This document shows positions 1-9,824 of a DNA stretch of 64,000 nucleotides, piece after piece. The stretch is taken from the NCBI GenBank assembly GCA_947498415.1, contig CANMKB010000001.1:496001-560000 (forward strand), in the 5' to 3' direction. Under the pieces are notes generated by a model. It had not been told where the DNA came from. It ran no database searches and saw only the letters and a list, made by a program, of their open reading frames with translations. The first letter of the stretch is position 1. Each line of letters begins with the position of its first letter. The position numbers and the translations under genes are program-made. Source of the stretch: an uncultured Paracoccaceae bacterium. Lineage in GTDB: Bacteria; Pseudomonadota; Alphaproteobacteria; Rhodobacterales; Rhodobacteraceae.

Positions 1-1
1 A

Positions 2-478
2 GAAGAAACCGAAAACACATTCGTTGGAAATGCACGCATCAAAGCGCACGCTGCTGCCAAAGCGACGGGCCTCCCCGCCCTTTCAGACGACAGTGGCATT
101 ACCATCGATGCGCTTGATGGTGCACCAGGTGTTTATACAGCTGACTGGGCCGAAACGGATAACGGCCGTGATTTCATGATGGCGATGACGCGTGCCAATG
201 ATGAAATTTCCGCAAAGGGTGAAGACGCCCCTCGTAGCGCGCAGTTCCGCTGCACATTGGTGATCGCTTGGCCCGATGGTCACGACGAAGTTTTCGAAGG
301 TGTGATGCCCGGTTCTTTGATCTGGCCAATCCGTGGCGAAGGTGGGTTTGGCTATGACCCGATGTTCGTGCCAGAGGGGTATGACATCACCTGCGCCGAA
401 ATGGACAAAGCAGTGAAAAACAAAATCAGTCACCGCGGTCGCGCGGTTTCACAGTTCCTGGTTGGCTGTTTTGGCTGA
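2..478 (+). CDS. rdgB: RdgB/HAM1 non-canonical purine NTP pyrophosphatase (N-terminus outside window)
   Basis: This is the C-terminal part of a house-cleaning nucleotidase that hydrolyses dITP, XTP and related deaminated purine nucleotides to the monophosphate and pyrophosphate, keeping them out of DNA and RNA. The frame is open from base 2 and reads an ENTFVGNA-type start of the conserved core, then the family motif SDDSGI near visible residue 33, GAPGVYTADWA, and the GEGGFGYDPMF region that binds the base and metal. The start codon lies before base 1. The gene ends at TGA 476-478, overlapping the start of hemW by 17 bases, which suggests translational coupling. The family assignment is firm from these motifs. 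Confidence 0.93.
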   Translation, partial: EETENTFVGNARIKAHAAAKATGLPALSDDSGITIDALDGAPGVYTADWAETDNGRDFMMAMTRANDEISAKGEDAPRSAQFRCTLVIAWPDGHDEVFEGVMPGSLIWPIRGEGGFGYDPMFVPEGYDITCAEMDKAVKNKISHRGRAVSQFLVGCFG

Positions 479-1628
479 AGATTGGAAATACGGGGGCTTT
501 GGCCTTTATATTCATTGGCCCTTTTGTCAGGCCAAATGCCCCTATTGCGATTTCAACTCGCACGTATCTCGTAAAATTGATCAAAAACAATGGCTTAACG
601 CCTACTTAACCGAGTTAGACCGCGTCGGATCAGAAACCCAAGGGCGCGTTTTAAATTCAGTCTTTTTTGGTGGTGGTACGCCATCGCTGATGGATCCAGA
701 TGTCGTTTCTGCCATCATTGATAGAATTCGAACCACCTGGCCAACGGCCAACGATCTGGAAATCACATTAGAGGCCAACCCCGGTTCAGTGGAAGCTGGA
801 CGCTTTGCCGCTTACCGCCAAGGCGGAATCAGCCGGGTTTCGATGGGCATTCAGGCCCTCAACGACAGAGATCTTAAACGCCTAGGCCGCATCCACTCTG
901 TGTCCGAAGCAAAGGCAGCTTTCGACATTGCGCGGCATACATTTGAACGCGTGAGTTTTGACTTAATCTATGCACGCCAAGATCAATCTGTTGATGCATG
1001 GCAAGCAGAGTTAAGAGAAGCCTTGGCTATGACGATTGATCATCTGTCACTCTACCAGTTGATGATCGAAACCGGCACGGCATTTGGCGACCGCTATGCC
1101 AAAGGCAAACTACGCGGCCTTCCCGAAGACGACGCATCTGCCGACATGTATCAAGTAACTGGCGACATCTGTGCTGAAGCTGGCCTCGAAGGATATGAAG
1201 TTTCAAACTACGCTAAGCCTGGTTCTGAAAGTCGGCACAATTTGATTTATTGGCGTTACGGAGACTACGTCGGGATTGGCCCCGGCGCGCACGGGCGTGT
1301 AACGTTAGATGGCGAAAAGTTTGCAACAGAAAGCTGGCGTAATCCAGATCGCTGGCTGGCATCTGTATCCGAAGGATCTGGGGAAAATTTGCGGCAAACC
1401 ATTTCTTTAGAAGATCAAGCTGATGAGATGATGATGATGGGCCTGCGATTGAATGAAGGCGTTGATCTGACACGCTGGGAAAAATTGTCAAAACGCTCTT
1501 TAAATCCCGAATCCCTCGCCCATCTTGAGAGTATTGGAATGATCCGCCGATCTTCAAATCGGCTCTTTGCAAGTCAGGACGGACGTATGGTATTGAACAC
1601 CCTGCTCGCCGAGATATTGGTAGAATAA
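462..1628 (+). CDS. hemW: HemW-like radical SAM heme chaperone
   Basis: This 388-residue protein belongs to the oxygen-independent coproporphyrinogen oxidase-like group now called HemW, a cytoplasmic radical SAM protein that binds heme and hands it to target enzymes. The cluster-binding CxxxCxxC is at Cys22, Cys26 and Cys29, followed by aromatic Tyr28 and Asp30. A GGGTPS SAM-binding motif is at residues 70-75, and the HemW C-terminal region follows. The start is TTG at 462, inside the end of rdgB; no better in-frame start precedes the conserved GLYIHWPFC segment. The rdgB-hemW pairing is common in proteobacteria. It could be called coproporphyrinogen dehydrogenase by older annotation, but the length fits HemW. 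Confidence 0.92.
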   Translation: MAVLAEDWKYGGFGLYIHWPFCQAKCPYCDFNSHVSRKIDQKQWLNAYLTELDRVGSETQGRVLNSVFFGGGTPSLMDPDVVSAIIDRIRTTWPTANDLEITLEANPGSVEAGRFAAYRQGGISRVSMGIQALNDRDLKRLGRIHSVSEAKAAFDIARHTFERVSFDLIYARQDQSVDAWQAELREALAMTIDHLSLYQLMIETGTAFGDRYAKGKLRGLPEDDASADMYQVTGDICAEAGLEGYEVSNYAKPGSESRHNLIYWRYGDYVGIGPGAHGRVTLDGEKFATESWRNPDRWLASVSEGSGENLRQTISLEDQADEMMMMGLRLNEGVDLTRWEKLSKRSLNPESLAHLESIGMIRRSSNRLFASQDGRMVLNTLLAEILVE

Positions 1629-1632
1629 CAAT

Positions 1633-1986
1633 ATGCGGTATATTTGGGGATGTATTGGCCTATTAGCAGTTACATTGGGCCTGATTGGCATCATCCTTCC
1701 ACTATTGCCCACGGTTCCATTCCTACTTCTCGCAGCATTTTGCTTTTCTCGAAGTTCTGAACGCTTACACGCCTGGATCATCGAACACCCAAAACTTGGC
1801 CCGCCTATTCAAGACTGGCAAAATAATGGTGCGATCAATCCATCGGCAAAACGATTGGCTACCTTATCGATCCTAGCTGTATTTGGGCTGTCAGTAGTAC
1901 TGGGTTTGAGTGCAAAGATACTGACAATTCAAGCGATTACGCTGTGTTGCGTTCTAGTCTTTATTTGGACGCGCCCAAACAGATAA
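1633..1986 (+). CDS. DUF454 (YbaN-like) inner membrane protein
   Basis: This 117-residue membrane protein matches the DUF454/YbaN family: LGLIGIILPLLPTVPFLLL near residues 16-34, then CFSRSSERLHAW and the polar HPKLGPPIQDWQ loop. Hydrophobic segments are visible at about residues 3-35 and 82-112, with a charged cytoplasmic loop between. The family has no settled function. The gene starts at ATG 1633, four bases after hemW ends, so it is probably cotranscribed with rdgB-hemW. It converges on parB, with a hairpin between the two. Confidence 0.85.
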   Translation: MRYIWGCIGLLAVTLGLIGIILPLLPTVPFLLLAAFCFSRSSERLHAWIIEHPKLGPPIQDWQNNGAINPSAKRLATLSILAVFGLSVVLGLSAKILTIQAITLCCVLVFIWTRPNR

Positions 1987-1987
1987 A

Positions 1988-2010
1988 GGCCCAGTCACCC
2001 GGGCCCTCTT
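1988..2010. terminator. Possible bidirectional terminator between ybaN-like gene and parB
   Basis: GGCCC at 1988-1992 pairs with GGGCC at 2001-2005, followed by CTCTT. It sits between two convergent genes. The T-run is short, so the call is tentative. Confidence 0.5.
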
Positions 2011-2033
2011 AATCCATTCAGGCAAAGTGCCAA

Positions 2034-2927
2034 TTAGGTCGCGCTGAGAATGCGGCAAAGTTCATCAAGCTGATCCATATCAGAATACTTGATGGTGATC
2101 TGCCCAGACTCCCCACCAGCCTTGTGATCAATCGAAACCTTCATGCCGATATTTGCGGAAAGATCCCCCTCAAGCGCCTTAGTGTCGGCATCTTTTACTG
2201 GTTTGGCTTTCTTAGGTTTTTCCAAGTCACCCGAAGCGAACTTCTTAACAAGACCTTCGGTCTGTCGCACCGACAATCCTTCAGAAACAATACGTCGTGC
2301 AATCTCACGCGCATGATCAGAGGTGATCAGTGCACGCGCATGCCCCGCGCTCAACTTCCCCTCTTCCAGCAAGGACTGGATGTCATCTGGCAAATTGAGC
2401 AAACGCATAAGGTTTGCAATGTGGCTACGGCTTTTACCCAGTGCTTTGGAAAGCACTTCCTGTGTGTGACCAAAGCGGTCCATCAACTGACGATAACCAG
2501 CAGCCTCTTCGACAGGGTTCAAATCTGCGCGTTGAATATTTTCGATGATGGCTATCTCTAGCACCTCGGTATCATTCAGCTCGCGCACAACAACCGGAAG
2601 CTCATGCATCTGAGCTTTCTGAGAGGCCCGCCAACGGCGTTCACCCGCTACAATTTCGAAGATACCATCAGATCCAGGCTTTTTCCGAACAATCAGAGGC
2701 TGGATGACACCTTTCTCTCGAATAGAATTTGCCAGGTCTTCCAAATGCTCAGGATCGAAACGACGCCGTGGCTGATCTGGGTTTGGTTCGATCTTCTCGA
2801 TCGGGACCATCATATCGGGCCGACGCTCCACTTCCGAGCCATTTGGAGCGGTGTTTTCATTCACGTCCGCCATCAAGGCAGACAATCCACGGCCCAATCC
2901 GCGCGACTTTACTTTGTTATCAGCCAT
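2034..2927 (-). CDS. parB: ParB chromosome partitioning protein
   Basis: ParB is the CTP-dependent DNA clamp that loads at parS and, with ParA, segregates the origin region. The 297 residues show a basic RGLGRGLSALM N-terminus (ParA-contact region), the CTP-binding box GERRWR at 95-100, the second motif ENIQRADL from about 129, a central helix-turn-helix (SRSHIANLMRLL) for parS recognition, and a C-terminal dimer domain. It lies 20 bases downstream of parA in the same operon. Two perfect parS sites lie within 4.5 kb, which supports the chromosomal (not plasmid) role. Confidence 0.97.
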   Translation of the reverse strand: MADNKVKSRGLGRGLSALMADVNENTAPNGSEVERRPDMMVPIEKIEPNPDQPRRRFDPEHLEDLANSIREKGVIQPLIVRKKPGSDGIFEIVAGERRWRASQKAQMHELPVVVRELNDTEVLEIAIIENIQRADLNPVEEAAGYRQLMDRFGHTQEVLSKALGKSRSHIANLMRLLNLPDDIQSLLEEGKLSAGHARALITSDHAREIARRIVSEGLSVRQTEGLVKKFASGDLEKPKKAKPVKDADTKALEGDLSANIGMKVSIDHKAGGESGQITIKYSDMDQLDELCRILSAT

Positions 2928-2947
2928 GCTCGTCTCCTCAAGTTAAC

Positions 2948-3757
2948 TTAAGCGTCGATTCCAAGATGTTTATCCAAAACTTCGCGCGCCAACGCACGAT
3001 AAGCTTCGGCCCCTTTTGACAAAGGATCATACTGCAAAACGGGTTGCGCGAAAGAGGGAGCTTCAGAAACCCGTACATTACGCGGAATTTTAGTATTAAA
3101 GACTATTTCACCCAAATTCGCCCGCGCATCTTCCTCAACCTGTTGAGAAAGGTTATTTCGCTTGTCGAACATCGTCAGAACAACCCCTTCGATCCGCAAC
3201 TTAGGGTTGGCCGTTTGACGCACCTCCCGAACCGTCAACATAAGTTGTGATAGGCCTTCGAGGGCAAAAAACTCACTTTGCAGAGGGATCAACACAGAAT
3301 CCGAAGCGACCATAGCATTTACTGTCAACAGGTTCAGGGATGGCGGACAGTCAATTAGGACATAGTCCCAGTCGAACTCATCCATGGCCGGTTGGCGTAA
3401 TGCGTCATAGAGTAAAAAAGAACGCTTTTCGTTCGACATAAGTTCAATATCTGCCGAACTTAGATCAACAGTCGCGGGAATGATCGCCATTCCTTCATCA
3501 TCGATAAATTGTATCACGTCTTTAAGATCTGCTTCGCCAAGAAGAAGATCATAGGTGTTAAATTGACGTTCTGCTGTCTCGACACCAAGCCCAGTAGAGG
3601 CATTCCCCTGCGGATCCAAATCCACCACTAAAACCCGTACACCCTCTTCTACCAGAGCTGCTGCAAGGTTGATTGCTGTGGTGGTCTTTCCAACGCCGCC
3701 CTTTTGGTTCGCAACTGAAATAATTTTAGGACCGCTACCACGAATGGGATCAGACAC
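2948..3757 (-). CDS. parA: ParA chromosome partitioning ATPase
   Basis: ParA is a Walker-type ATPase that binds nucleoid DNA and moves ParB-parS complexes. The deviant Walker A KGGVGKTT is at residues 19-26, followed by a DLDPQGNAS motif and DCPPSLNLLT. I place the start at GTG 3757 (MSDPIRGSG) because GAGGAA lies seven bases upstream; a TTG at 3772 would add five residues. With the GTG start the gene overlaps the end of rsmG by eight bases, indicating coupled translation in an mnmG-rsmG-parA-parB series. The protein is 269 residues, normal for chromosomal ParA. Confidence 0.96.
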   Translation of the reverse strand: MSDPIRGSGPKIISVANQKGGVGKTTTAINLAAALVEEGVRVLVVDLDPQGNASTGLGVETAERQFNTYDLLLGEADLKDVIQFIDDEGMAIIPATVDLSSADIELMSNEKRSFLLYDALRQPAMDEFDWDYVLIDCPPSLNLLTVNAMVASDSVLIPLQSEFFALEGLSQLMLTVREVRQTANPKLRIEGVVLTMFDKRNNLSQQVEEDARANLGEIVFNTKIPRNVRVSEAPSFAQPVLQYDPLSKGAEAYRALAREVLDKHLGIDA

Positions 3758-4382
3758 GTTCGATTTCCTCAATATTCAATATTACAGAACCTGGTTGAGT
3801 ATCACTTGTAGTGACCTCGTACTTAAAATTCCATGTTTTCTGAGCCTCAAGGACTTCTTTTTTCCAGCTAGTACCTTTTGGAAATATGGCAGTACCATCC
3901 AGTTTTAAGTGATAGTCAGAAAACTCTAACAACTTGGATAAATCAGAAAGTGCGCGCGCAGAGAGAATATCTGCATTTTGGGGCTCAGATTCCTCAATTC
4001 TGGATGTTTCAACAACGGCTTGTACACCAGTCTCACGCAAAACAGTTCGAAGGAATGTACATTTACGTACATCACTTTCTATCATTGAAAGCCGCCAAGG
4101 ATAGCCCGCTTCTGCGTTCAACATCGCAACAACAAGCCCAGGAAAGCCTCCCCCACTCCCAATATCAACCCATACACCGTGTTCTTTGTGGTTCAGAGCA
4201 CATTCATAAACTTCTATAGAATCCAGTATGTGACGGTTCCAGATGTCATCCAGCGTTGTTTTTGACACCAGGTTTATCTTGGGATTCCACTTTTCGAGTA
4301 GTTCTGTGATAAGTGCTAAGCGGTCTAATGTTTCACGTGAAACATTCAGTCTTTCAACGATCGCATTTGGAGAAGTAGTCAC
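3750..4382 (-). CDS. rsmG: RsmG 16S rRNA m7G527 methyltransferase
   Basis: RsmG (GidB) uses SAM to methylate N7 of G527 in 16S rRNA; loss is known to give low-level streptomycin resistance. The 210 residues carry the SAM-binding motif [11 protein letters not shown] at 72-82 and the substrate-positioning region [19 protein letters not shown] at about 38-56. The start is GTG 4382, overlapping the mnmG stop as GTGA. A parS site is embedded in the first part of the gene and encodes the NVSRET segment. Confidence 0.95.
   Translation of the reverse strand: MTTSPNAIVERLNVSRETLDRLALITELLEKWNPKINLVSKTTLDDIWNRHILDSIEVYECALNHKEHGVWVDIGSGGGFPGLVVAMLNAEAGYPWRLSMIESDVRKCTFLRTVLRETGVQAVVETSRIEESEPQNADILSARALSDLSKLLEFSDYHLKLDGTAIFPKGTSWKKEVLEAQKTWNFKYEVTTSDTQPGSVILNIEEIERV
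4329..4344. promoter_or_regulatory. parS centromere site 1, inside rsmG
   Basis: A perfect 16-base palindrome TGTTTCACGTGAAACA, the canonical chromosomal parS sequence bound by ParB. It lies within the 5' part of the rsmG coding region, about 1.4 kb from parB and about 5 kb from the probable origin. Confidence 0.96.
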
Positions 4383-6253
4383 GCAGAGCGTTCCTTTTTT
4401 GCGAATTGTCTGAGTTTAGCGGCCAACAAAGTTAGCGCAGCAGGAGTAATGCCGTCAATCCGCGCTGCCTGTGCTAAATTGACCGGACGCGCTGTTTCCA
4501 ACTTACGGCGCAACTCATTTGAAAGACCATCAATGTTTTCATAGCTAAACTGAGCCGGTATCACATGACTTTCATCGCGCCGTACAGCTTCAATATCGCG
4601 TTTTTGACGCTCAATGTAGTTTGAATACAGAGCATCTTTGGATATCTGTTCCTGAATGAATATCGGAACTTCAGATAATGACGCATCAAGAGCTGAGATA
4701 TCGGCAAAGGAGACATCAGGGTATGACAGTAATTGAAACGCACTGCGCCGGGAGCCATCATTATTAACAACGATCCCCGCTTTCTTAGCTTCGTTCGGTG
4801 TATAAGATTTAGCTTCGAGCGACGTTCTCGTATTTTCCAAGAGCCTCAACTTTTCAAGAAATACCTCTTTACGCTTAGATCCGACTAATCCCAACTGAAT
4901 ACCCGTTGGCGTAAGCCTTTGATCAGCGTTATCCGCCCGTAACGACAGACGGAATTCAGCTCGGGAAGTGAACATACGATATGGCTCAGTCACGCCTCGC
5001 GTGATGAGATCATCAATCATTACCCCAATGTAGCTGTCGGATCGCCCGAAATGATGAGGTTCCATTCCTTTGGACTTCAAAGCAGCGTTTAAACCAGCAA
5101 CTAGGCCTTGAGCTGCGGCTTCCTCATATCCGGTTGTTCCGTTGATTTGTCCCGCCAAATACAATCCTGGGACATCTCGTACAGAAAGTGCTGCATCAAG
5201 TGCCCTCGGATCAACATAGTCATACTCAATCGCATACCCGGGCTGGAGGATCTTTGCCTCTTCCAAACCATAGATAGACTTAACGTAGCTCTCTTGGATA
5301 TCCACTGGTAAAGACGTCGAAATACCATTGGGGTACACAGTAAAATCATCAACACCTTCAGGTTCTAAAAAGACCTGGTGAGATGTTTTATCTGCAAAAC
5401 GGACAATTTTGTCTTCAATTGATGGGCAATACCGAGGACCAACGCCATCGATATGACCACCATACATTGCTGATTTTTCAAGATTATCCCGAATTATTTC
5501 ATGTGTTCGTTCATTAGTATGCGTTATCCCGCAAGAAACCTGTTTGGCCGAAACACGATCAGACATGAATGAAAACATTACTGGGTCTTCATCACCAGGC
5601 TGAGAATCCAGCAATTCCCATTTAATTGTTCGTCCATCCAGCCTTGGTGGCGTCCCGGTTTTTAATCGCCCAAGTGGCAATTCAAAGCTATCGATGCGTT
5701 CTGCGAGTTTAATCGACGGCTTATCACCCATTCTCCCGCCAGGTCGAGAAACATCACCAATGTGTATTACACCGCGAAGGAATGTTCCGGTGGTAAGCAC
5801 CACCGCGTCAGACGTAAGTTCGGAACCGTCTGCAAGCATGACACCCGAAACCGTGTCATCAGACATAATGAAATCGGTGGCTTCGCCAATCACAATATCC
5901 AACCCTGCACAGGATTGAATTTCTTTTAGCATTTCTTGGCGGTAAATCTTGCGATCAGCTTGCGCTCTGGGGCCCTGAACTGCTGGCCCCTTGCGCCTAT
6001 TGAGAAGTCTAAACTGAATACCAGCCTTGTCCGCCACACGCCCCATGACGCCATCAAGAGCATCAACTTCACGAACCAAATGGCCTTTGCCGAGTCCCCC
6101 AATAGCTGGGTTACACGACATCACTCCAATTCCGTCGAGCGTCAATGTGACCAGAGCAGTTTTCGCTCCCATGCGAGCGGAGGCATGAGCTGCATCACAA
6201 CCAGCGTGCCCTCCCCCAACAACGATGACGTCAAAATGTTTCACGTGAAACAC
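4379..6253 (-). CDS. mnmG: MnmG tRNA uridine 5-carboxymethylaminomethyl modification enzyme, FAD subunit
   Basis: MnmG (GidA) works with MnmE in the cytoplasm to install the cmnm5 group on the wobble uridine of certain tRNAs, using FAD, NADH and methylene-tetrahydrofolate. The FAD-binding GGGHAG is at residues 13-18, and the family signatures [24 protein letters not shown] and [12 protein letters not shown] are intact. Full length is 624 residues. The first codons (MFHVKH) are written by a parS palindrome that abuts the start codon at 6253. The gene starts two bases after mnmE ends, so both partners are made from one transcript. Confidence 0.97.
   Translation of the reverse strand: MFHVKHFDVIVVGGGHAGCDAAHASARMGAKTALVTLTLDGIGVMSCNPAIGGLGKGHLVREVDALDGVMGRVADKAGIQFRLLNRRKGPAVQGPRAQADRKIYRQEMLKEIQSCAGLDIVIGEATDFIMSDDTVSGVMLADGSELTSDAVVLTTGTFLRGVIHIGDVSRPGGRMGDKPSIKLAERIDSFELPLGRLKTGTPPRLDGRTIKWELLDSQPGDEDPVMFSFMSDRVSAKQVSCGITHTNERTHEIIRDNLEKSAMYGGHIDGVGPRYCPSIEDKIVRFADKTSHQVFLEPEGVDDFTVYPNGISTSLPVDIQESYVKSIYGLEEAKILQPGYAIEYDYVDPRALDAALSVRDVPGLYLAGQINGTTGYEEAAAQGLVAGLNAALKSKGMEPHHFGRSDSYIGVMIDDLITRGVTEPYRMFTSRAEFRLSLRADNADQRLTPTGIQLGLVGSKRKEVFLEKLRLLENTRTSLEAKSYTPNEAKKAGIVVNNDGSRRSAFQLLSYPDVSFADISALDASLSEVPIFIQEQISKDALYSNYIERQKRDIEAVRRDESHVIPAQFSYENIDGLSNELRRKLETARPVNLAQAARIDGITPAALTLLAAKLRQFAKKERSA
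6237..6252. promoter_or_regulatory. parS centromere site 2, at the mnmG start
   Basis: A second perfect TGTTTCACGTGAAACA, 1908 bases from the first, covering codons 1-6 of mnmG. ParB bound here could sit directly on the mnmG translation-start region of the DNA. Confidence 0.96.
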
Positions 6254-6255
6254 TC

Positions 6256-7554
6256 CTATTTTCCGATACAGAAACTGGAGAATATCTCATCCAGCAAATT
6301 TTCCACATCAACCCGGCCAACGATCGAATCCAGCGCCCGAATCGCACTGCGAAGTTCTTCCGCACCTATATCATAGTGATCAGCACCCAAGGCAAAGACT
6401 GCGCTTGCTGCAGATAGACCTTCGTGAGCACGCACCATTGCAATACGGTGTCGCTCTCTTGTGGCGATACCAGAACGCCCCGCCAACTTGGATAGCCTAT
6501 GAGAGATATCTTGGATGAGCTCCGAAACACCTTGTCCGGTCTTTCCTGAAACAGCCCCTTCGGTGTCTTCTAGGGTATCCGCTTTCGCCCTACAGATAAC
6601 ATCACCCTCGAGAGGTTTAAAATCTGGTTTCCTATCGTTTTCCAACAGAAACACGCGCAAATCGGCTTGTTGGGCGCGTTCTTTTGCGCGTTCAATTCCA
6701 ATACCTTCAACATGATCATCAGTCTTGCGAAGACCAGCCGTATCGAGCAAGGTAACGGGTAAACCATTGATATCCATACGAACTTCTATCACATCACGGG
6801 TCGTACCCGCATATTCAGAAGTAATAGCCGCCTCACGTCCAGCGAGTGCGTTTAGTAGTGTCGACTTTCCGACATTGGGCGCACCTACAATGGCAACTTC
6901 AAAACCGGATCGAATGCGTTCAGCAGATTGAACACCTTCAATTTCTTTATCTAGGCGTACCTTCACGCCGTCTAACAGAGAATTCACCTCGGGCGTGACA
7001 TCAACGGGTACATCTTCGTCTGCAAAATCAATCGTGGCTTCGATCAAGGCGGCCGCGCGAATGAGATCTTTGCGCCAAGATTCGGCGACTTTACCTAGAT
7101 CGCCCGACAGCACGCGCATAGCCTGACGGCGCTGCGCTTCGGTTTCGGATTCAATAAGATCGGCCAGGCCTTCGACTTGGGCTAAATCCAAACACCCATT
7201 TTCTAAAGCGCGACGGGTGAACTCTCCTGCTTCAGCAAGGCGTAGCCCCGGGATATCGCCAAGCACACGCAGCACCGTATTCACAACGGCGACTGAACCA
7301 TGAAGTTGCAATTCCAATACTTCTTCACCGGTAAAGCTATTCTTTTTAGGGAAGTACAAAACCAGAGCTTGGTCCAGCCTACGGCCTTCGGCATCTCTTA
7401 ACGTTTTCAAAGTGGCATAGCGCGCTTTTGGTAGCTCACCAAACAAGGCGGCCGCGACGTTTGATACGTCGGTGCCAGACACCCGAACGACAGCGACCCC
7501 CGCTTTCCCGGGGGCCGTTGCCAAGGCGAAAATTGTATCGTTCACCATATCCAT
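6256..7554 (-). CDS. mnmE: MnmE tRNA-modifying GTPase
   Basis: MnmE (TrmE) is the GTPase partner of MnmG in wobble-uridine modification. The protein (432 residues) has the N-terminal tetrahydrofolate-binding domain, a helical domain, the G domain with P-loop GAPNVGKS at 224-231 and DTAGLR near 270, and the C-terminal CIGK containing the invariant cysteine. The start is either ATG 7554 or ATG 7548, since both lie before the conserved [19 protein letters not shown]. Neither has a strong ribosome binding site, fitting translational coupling to rho, which ends six bases upstream. Confidence 0.96.
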   Translation of the reverse strand: MDMVNDTIFALATAPGKAGVAVVRVSGTDVSNVAAALFGELPKARYATLKTLRDAEGRRLDQALVLYFPKKNSFTGEEVLELQLHGSVAVVNTVLRVLGDIPGLRLAEAGEFTRRALENGCLDLAQVEGLADLIESETEAQRRQAMRVLSGDLGKVAESWRKDLIRAAALIEATIDFADEDVPVDVTPEVNSLLDGVKVRLDKEIEGVQSAERIRSGFEVAIVGAPNVGKSTLLNALAGREAAITSEYAGTTRDVIEVRMDINGLPVTLLDTAGLRKTDDHVEGIGIERAKERAQQADLRVFLLENDRKPDFKPLEGDVICRAKADTLEDTEGAVSGKTGQGVSELIQDISHRLSKLAGRSGIATRERHRIAMVRAHEGLSAASAVFALGADHYDIGAEELRSAIRALDSIVGRVDVENLLDEIFSSFCIGK

Positions 7555-7560
7555 AGGAGT

Positions 7561-8832
7561 TTATGTATTCATAGAATCGAAGAATTCACCATTGGATTTG
7601 GTTTGTTTTAGTTTTGAGATCAGGAATTCAACAGCGTCGGTTGTGCCCATAGGGTTAAGAATACGACGCAATACAAAGGTCTTTTGCAGATCTTTTGCAT
7701 CGACCAACAGGTCTTCTTTCCGTGTACCCGACTTAAGAATATCGATCGCCGGGAAGACGCGTTTATCAGCAACTTTACGATCCAAGACGATCTCGCTGTT
7801 ACCCGTACCTTTGAATTCCTCAAAGATGACTTCATCCATCCGAGAGCCCGTGTCGATCAGCGCAGTAGAGATAATTGTAAGAGAACCGCCCTCTTCAATG
7901 TTACGCGCTGCACCAAAGAAACGCTTTGGACGTTGCAATGCGTTAGCATCAACACCACCGGTCAATACCTTACCAGAAGAAGGGACAACAGTGTTGAACG
8001 CTCTACCAAGTCTTGTGATTGAGTCCAGAAGGATCACAACATCTCGTTTATGTTCAACCAAACGTTTGGCCTTTTCGATGACCATTTCAGAAACCGCAAC
8101 GTGACGAGTCGCAGGTTCATCAAAGGTGGATGAGATCACTTCACCCTTAACCGAACGCTGCATGTCGGTGACTTCTTCGGGGCGTTCATCGATCAACAGA
8201 ACAATCAGATAACACTCTGGGTGATTGGCTTCGATGCTGTGCGCGATGTTCTGTAACAGAACAGTTTTACCTGTCCGTGGCGGCGCAACGATCAAGGAAC
8301 GTTGACCCTTACCAATCGGAGAAACCAAATCAATGATGCGCGCCGAACGATCCTTGATGGTCGGATCTTCGATTTCCATCTTCAGTCGCTCATCAGGATA
8401 TAGAGGTGTCAGGTTGTCAAAGGCGATCTTATGCTTGGCCTTTTCTGGCGCCTCAAAGTTAATAGACGCGACATTGGTTAATGCAAAATAACGCTCAGAT
8501 TCTTCCGGGGCTTTGATCACACCGTTGATGGTGTCGCCTGTCCGCAGGCTGTGCTTACGGATCATTTCGGGGCTTACATAGATGTCATCGGGGCCCGGAA
8601 GGTAGTTGGCCTCTGGTGAACGCAAAAAGCCAAAGCCGTCTTGCAGAACTTCCAAAACGCCGTCGCCTGAAACTTCCCATCCCTCATCTGCGCGCTCACG
8701 CAGAATTTGGAACATCATCTCACCTTTGCGCATGGTGGACGCGTTTTCGATTTCCAATTCTTCTGCCATCGACAAAAGATTCTTGGGGCTTTTCGCCTTG
8801 AGTTCAGAAAGCGCGAGTTTGTTCTCGGACAT
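7561..8832 (-). CDS. rho: Rho transcription termination factor
   Basis: Rho is the hexameric RNA-dependent ATPase that terminates transcription. The 423 residues contain the N-terminal Rho helical domain ([18 protein letters not shown]), the RNA-binding cold-shock-like domain with DGFGFLRSP near 65-73, and Walker A APPRTGKT at 183-190 with a downstream [11 protein letters not shown]-loop region. I chose ATG 8832 ([12 protein letters not shown]), the standard family N-terminus; the upstream extension to 8892 looks non-coding. It lies between hemJ and mnmE. Confidence 0.97.
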   Translation of the reverse strand: MSENKLALSELKAKSPKNLLSMAEELEIENASTMRKGEMMFQILRERADEGWEVSGDGVLEVLQDGFGFLRSPEANYLPGPDDIYVSPEMIRKHSLRTGDTINGVIKAPEESERYFALTNVASINFEAPEKAKHKIAFDNLTPLYPDERLKMEIEDPTIKDRSARIIDLVSPIGKGQRSLIVAPPRTGKTVLLQNIAHSIEANHPECYLIVLLIDERPEEVTDMQRSVKGEVISSTFDEPATRHVAVSEMVIEKAKRLVEHKRDVVILLDSITRLGRAFNTVVPSSGKVLTGGVDANALQRPKRFFGAARNIEEGGSLTIISTALIDTGSRMDEVIFEEFKGTGNSEIVLDRKVADKRVFPAIDILKSGTRKEDLLVDAKDLQKTFVLRRILNPMGTTDAVEFLISKLKQTKSNGEFFDSMNT

Positions 8833-8953
8833 GTAAAGACACCTATCGACCCAATAAAGGCCGCTGTTCGTAAATTGAATCGGAAGACACAAGGCCCGGA
8901 CGGACCCGTTTCATGCAGGATTAAGTGGATTCCAAGCTTGTGTCAAACTCAGA

Positions 8954-9403
8954 TCAAAACTTTACAACGACGGAAATGACAATCACCGCCATCAGAAAAG
9001 TTGGAACTTCGTTCATCAGTCGAAACTGCCGTCCGGTCATTTGATTTTCGCCTGTTTCAAAGCGTTTTCTTTGCACCATCAGCCAATGATGAAAGCCAGT
9101 CATCAAAATGACGCTCACAGCCTTTGTGTAAGGCCACACAGCAGCCCAATCAACTATTCCCGGAGTGAAGACCAGTAAAAGCCCAAAAACCCACGTAGCG
9201 ATGCTTGCAGGGCCCATGATAACTTTCAAAAGCTTAAATTCCATGACTTGGAATGTCTGATCAAGTTGATCGCCTGTTTGGCTCTTCTCTACATGGTAAA
9301 CAAAAATGCGAGGAAGATAGAACAATCCTGCCATCCAGCTGATGACAGACATAATGTGAAACGCTTTTGTCCATGGATAAAGCAGGGAGAGCAAGTCTGA
9401 CAT
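8954..9403 (-). CDS. hemJ: HemJ protoporphyrinogen IX oxidase
   Basis: HemJ is an inner membrane, heme-containing enzyme that oxidises protoporphyrinogen IX to protoporphyrin IX, the penultimate step of heme synthesis. The 149 residues show four hydrophobic segments and the family residues: His16 in KAFHIMSVISWMAGLFYLPR and the MEFKLLKVIMGPA and GFHHWLM segments. The start is ATG 9403. It is the first gene left of the probable origin and is transcribed away from it; 121 bases without a gene separate it from rho. Confidence 0.93.
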   Translation of the reverse strand: MSDLLSLLYPWTKAFHIMSVISWMAGLFYLPRIFVYHVEKSQTGDQLDQTFQVMEFKLLKVIMGPASIATWVFGLLLVFTPGIVDWAAVWPYTKAVSVILMTGFHHWLMVQRKRFETGENQMTGRQFRLMNEVPTFLMAVIVISVVVKF

Positions 9404-9823
9404 GTCTTGGTCCTTAATGCCGATCAGCTCAATACAAATAAATAAATATTAAAAGAAAAGGAAGATGATTTGGTAGTAAGCCCAATTTCTGTGGATTACT
9501 GAGTTACACGGGATTTTTCCACATGTGTTAGTGCGGTGGGGGAATATGAGGGAAAACAGAATGATAAATCAGTTAGCTAAATTTTATCATTTATAAATAT
9601 ATACTTAATAGAAAATTTTGAAATACTATTGTGTGGATAAATCTGCGGAAAAGTTAATGTAAAAACGATTCCGTCACAGAAACTAATTTATCCTCATCCC
9701 ACGTGGAAAGCCGGTGATGGAATCAGCTGAACCGGCAGAGTTATCTACCGCTTGCGCCCGACCTCGAATTCTCCGACAAATGATCCGCAGCTTTCAAAGC
9801 AACATTTGCACTGGGTTATCCAC
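9404..9823. other. Probable chromosomal replication origin (oriC)
   Basis: This 420-base non-coding gap lies between hemJ and maf, a conserved alphaproteobacterial origin position, and the genes on both sides run away from it. It holds DnaA boxes: perfect TGTGGATAA at 9632-9640 and TTATCCACA at 9816-9824, and one-mismatch boxes TGTGGATTA 9490-9498, TTTTCCACA 9515-9523 and TTATCCTCA 9688-9696. Bases 9560-9630 are strongly AT-rich and could be the unwinding element. GANTC sites occur at 9667-9671, 9720-9724 and 9826-9830. parAB and parS lie within 7.5 kb. The role is inferred from sequence and synteny, not proven. Confidence 0.82.
9632..9640 (-). promoter_or_regulatory. DnaA box (perfect), inside oriC
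   Basis: TGTGGATAA, the reverse complement of the consensus TTATCCACA, directly beside the AT-rich stretch. That is the arrangement expected of a box that guides origin unwinding. Confidence 0.85.
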
Positions 9824-9824
9824 A
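9816..9824 (+). promoter_or_regulatory. DnaA box (perfect), touching the maf start codon
   Basis: TTATCCACA whose last A is the first base of the maf ATG. Bound DnaA would cover the translation-start region of the maf-aroE-coaE-dnaQ operon and could also affect its transcription. Confidence 0.85.

Noticed and set aside
8833..8892. N-terminal extension of Rho to 8892
   Set aside because: The extra 20 residues do not resemble Rho; [12 protein letters not shown] at 8832 is the standard start.
9404..9823. CtrA boxes (TTAA-N7-TTAA) in the origin region
   Set aside because: I checked the TTAA occurrences by eye and found no pair with the right spacing.
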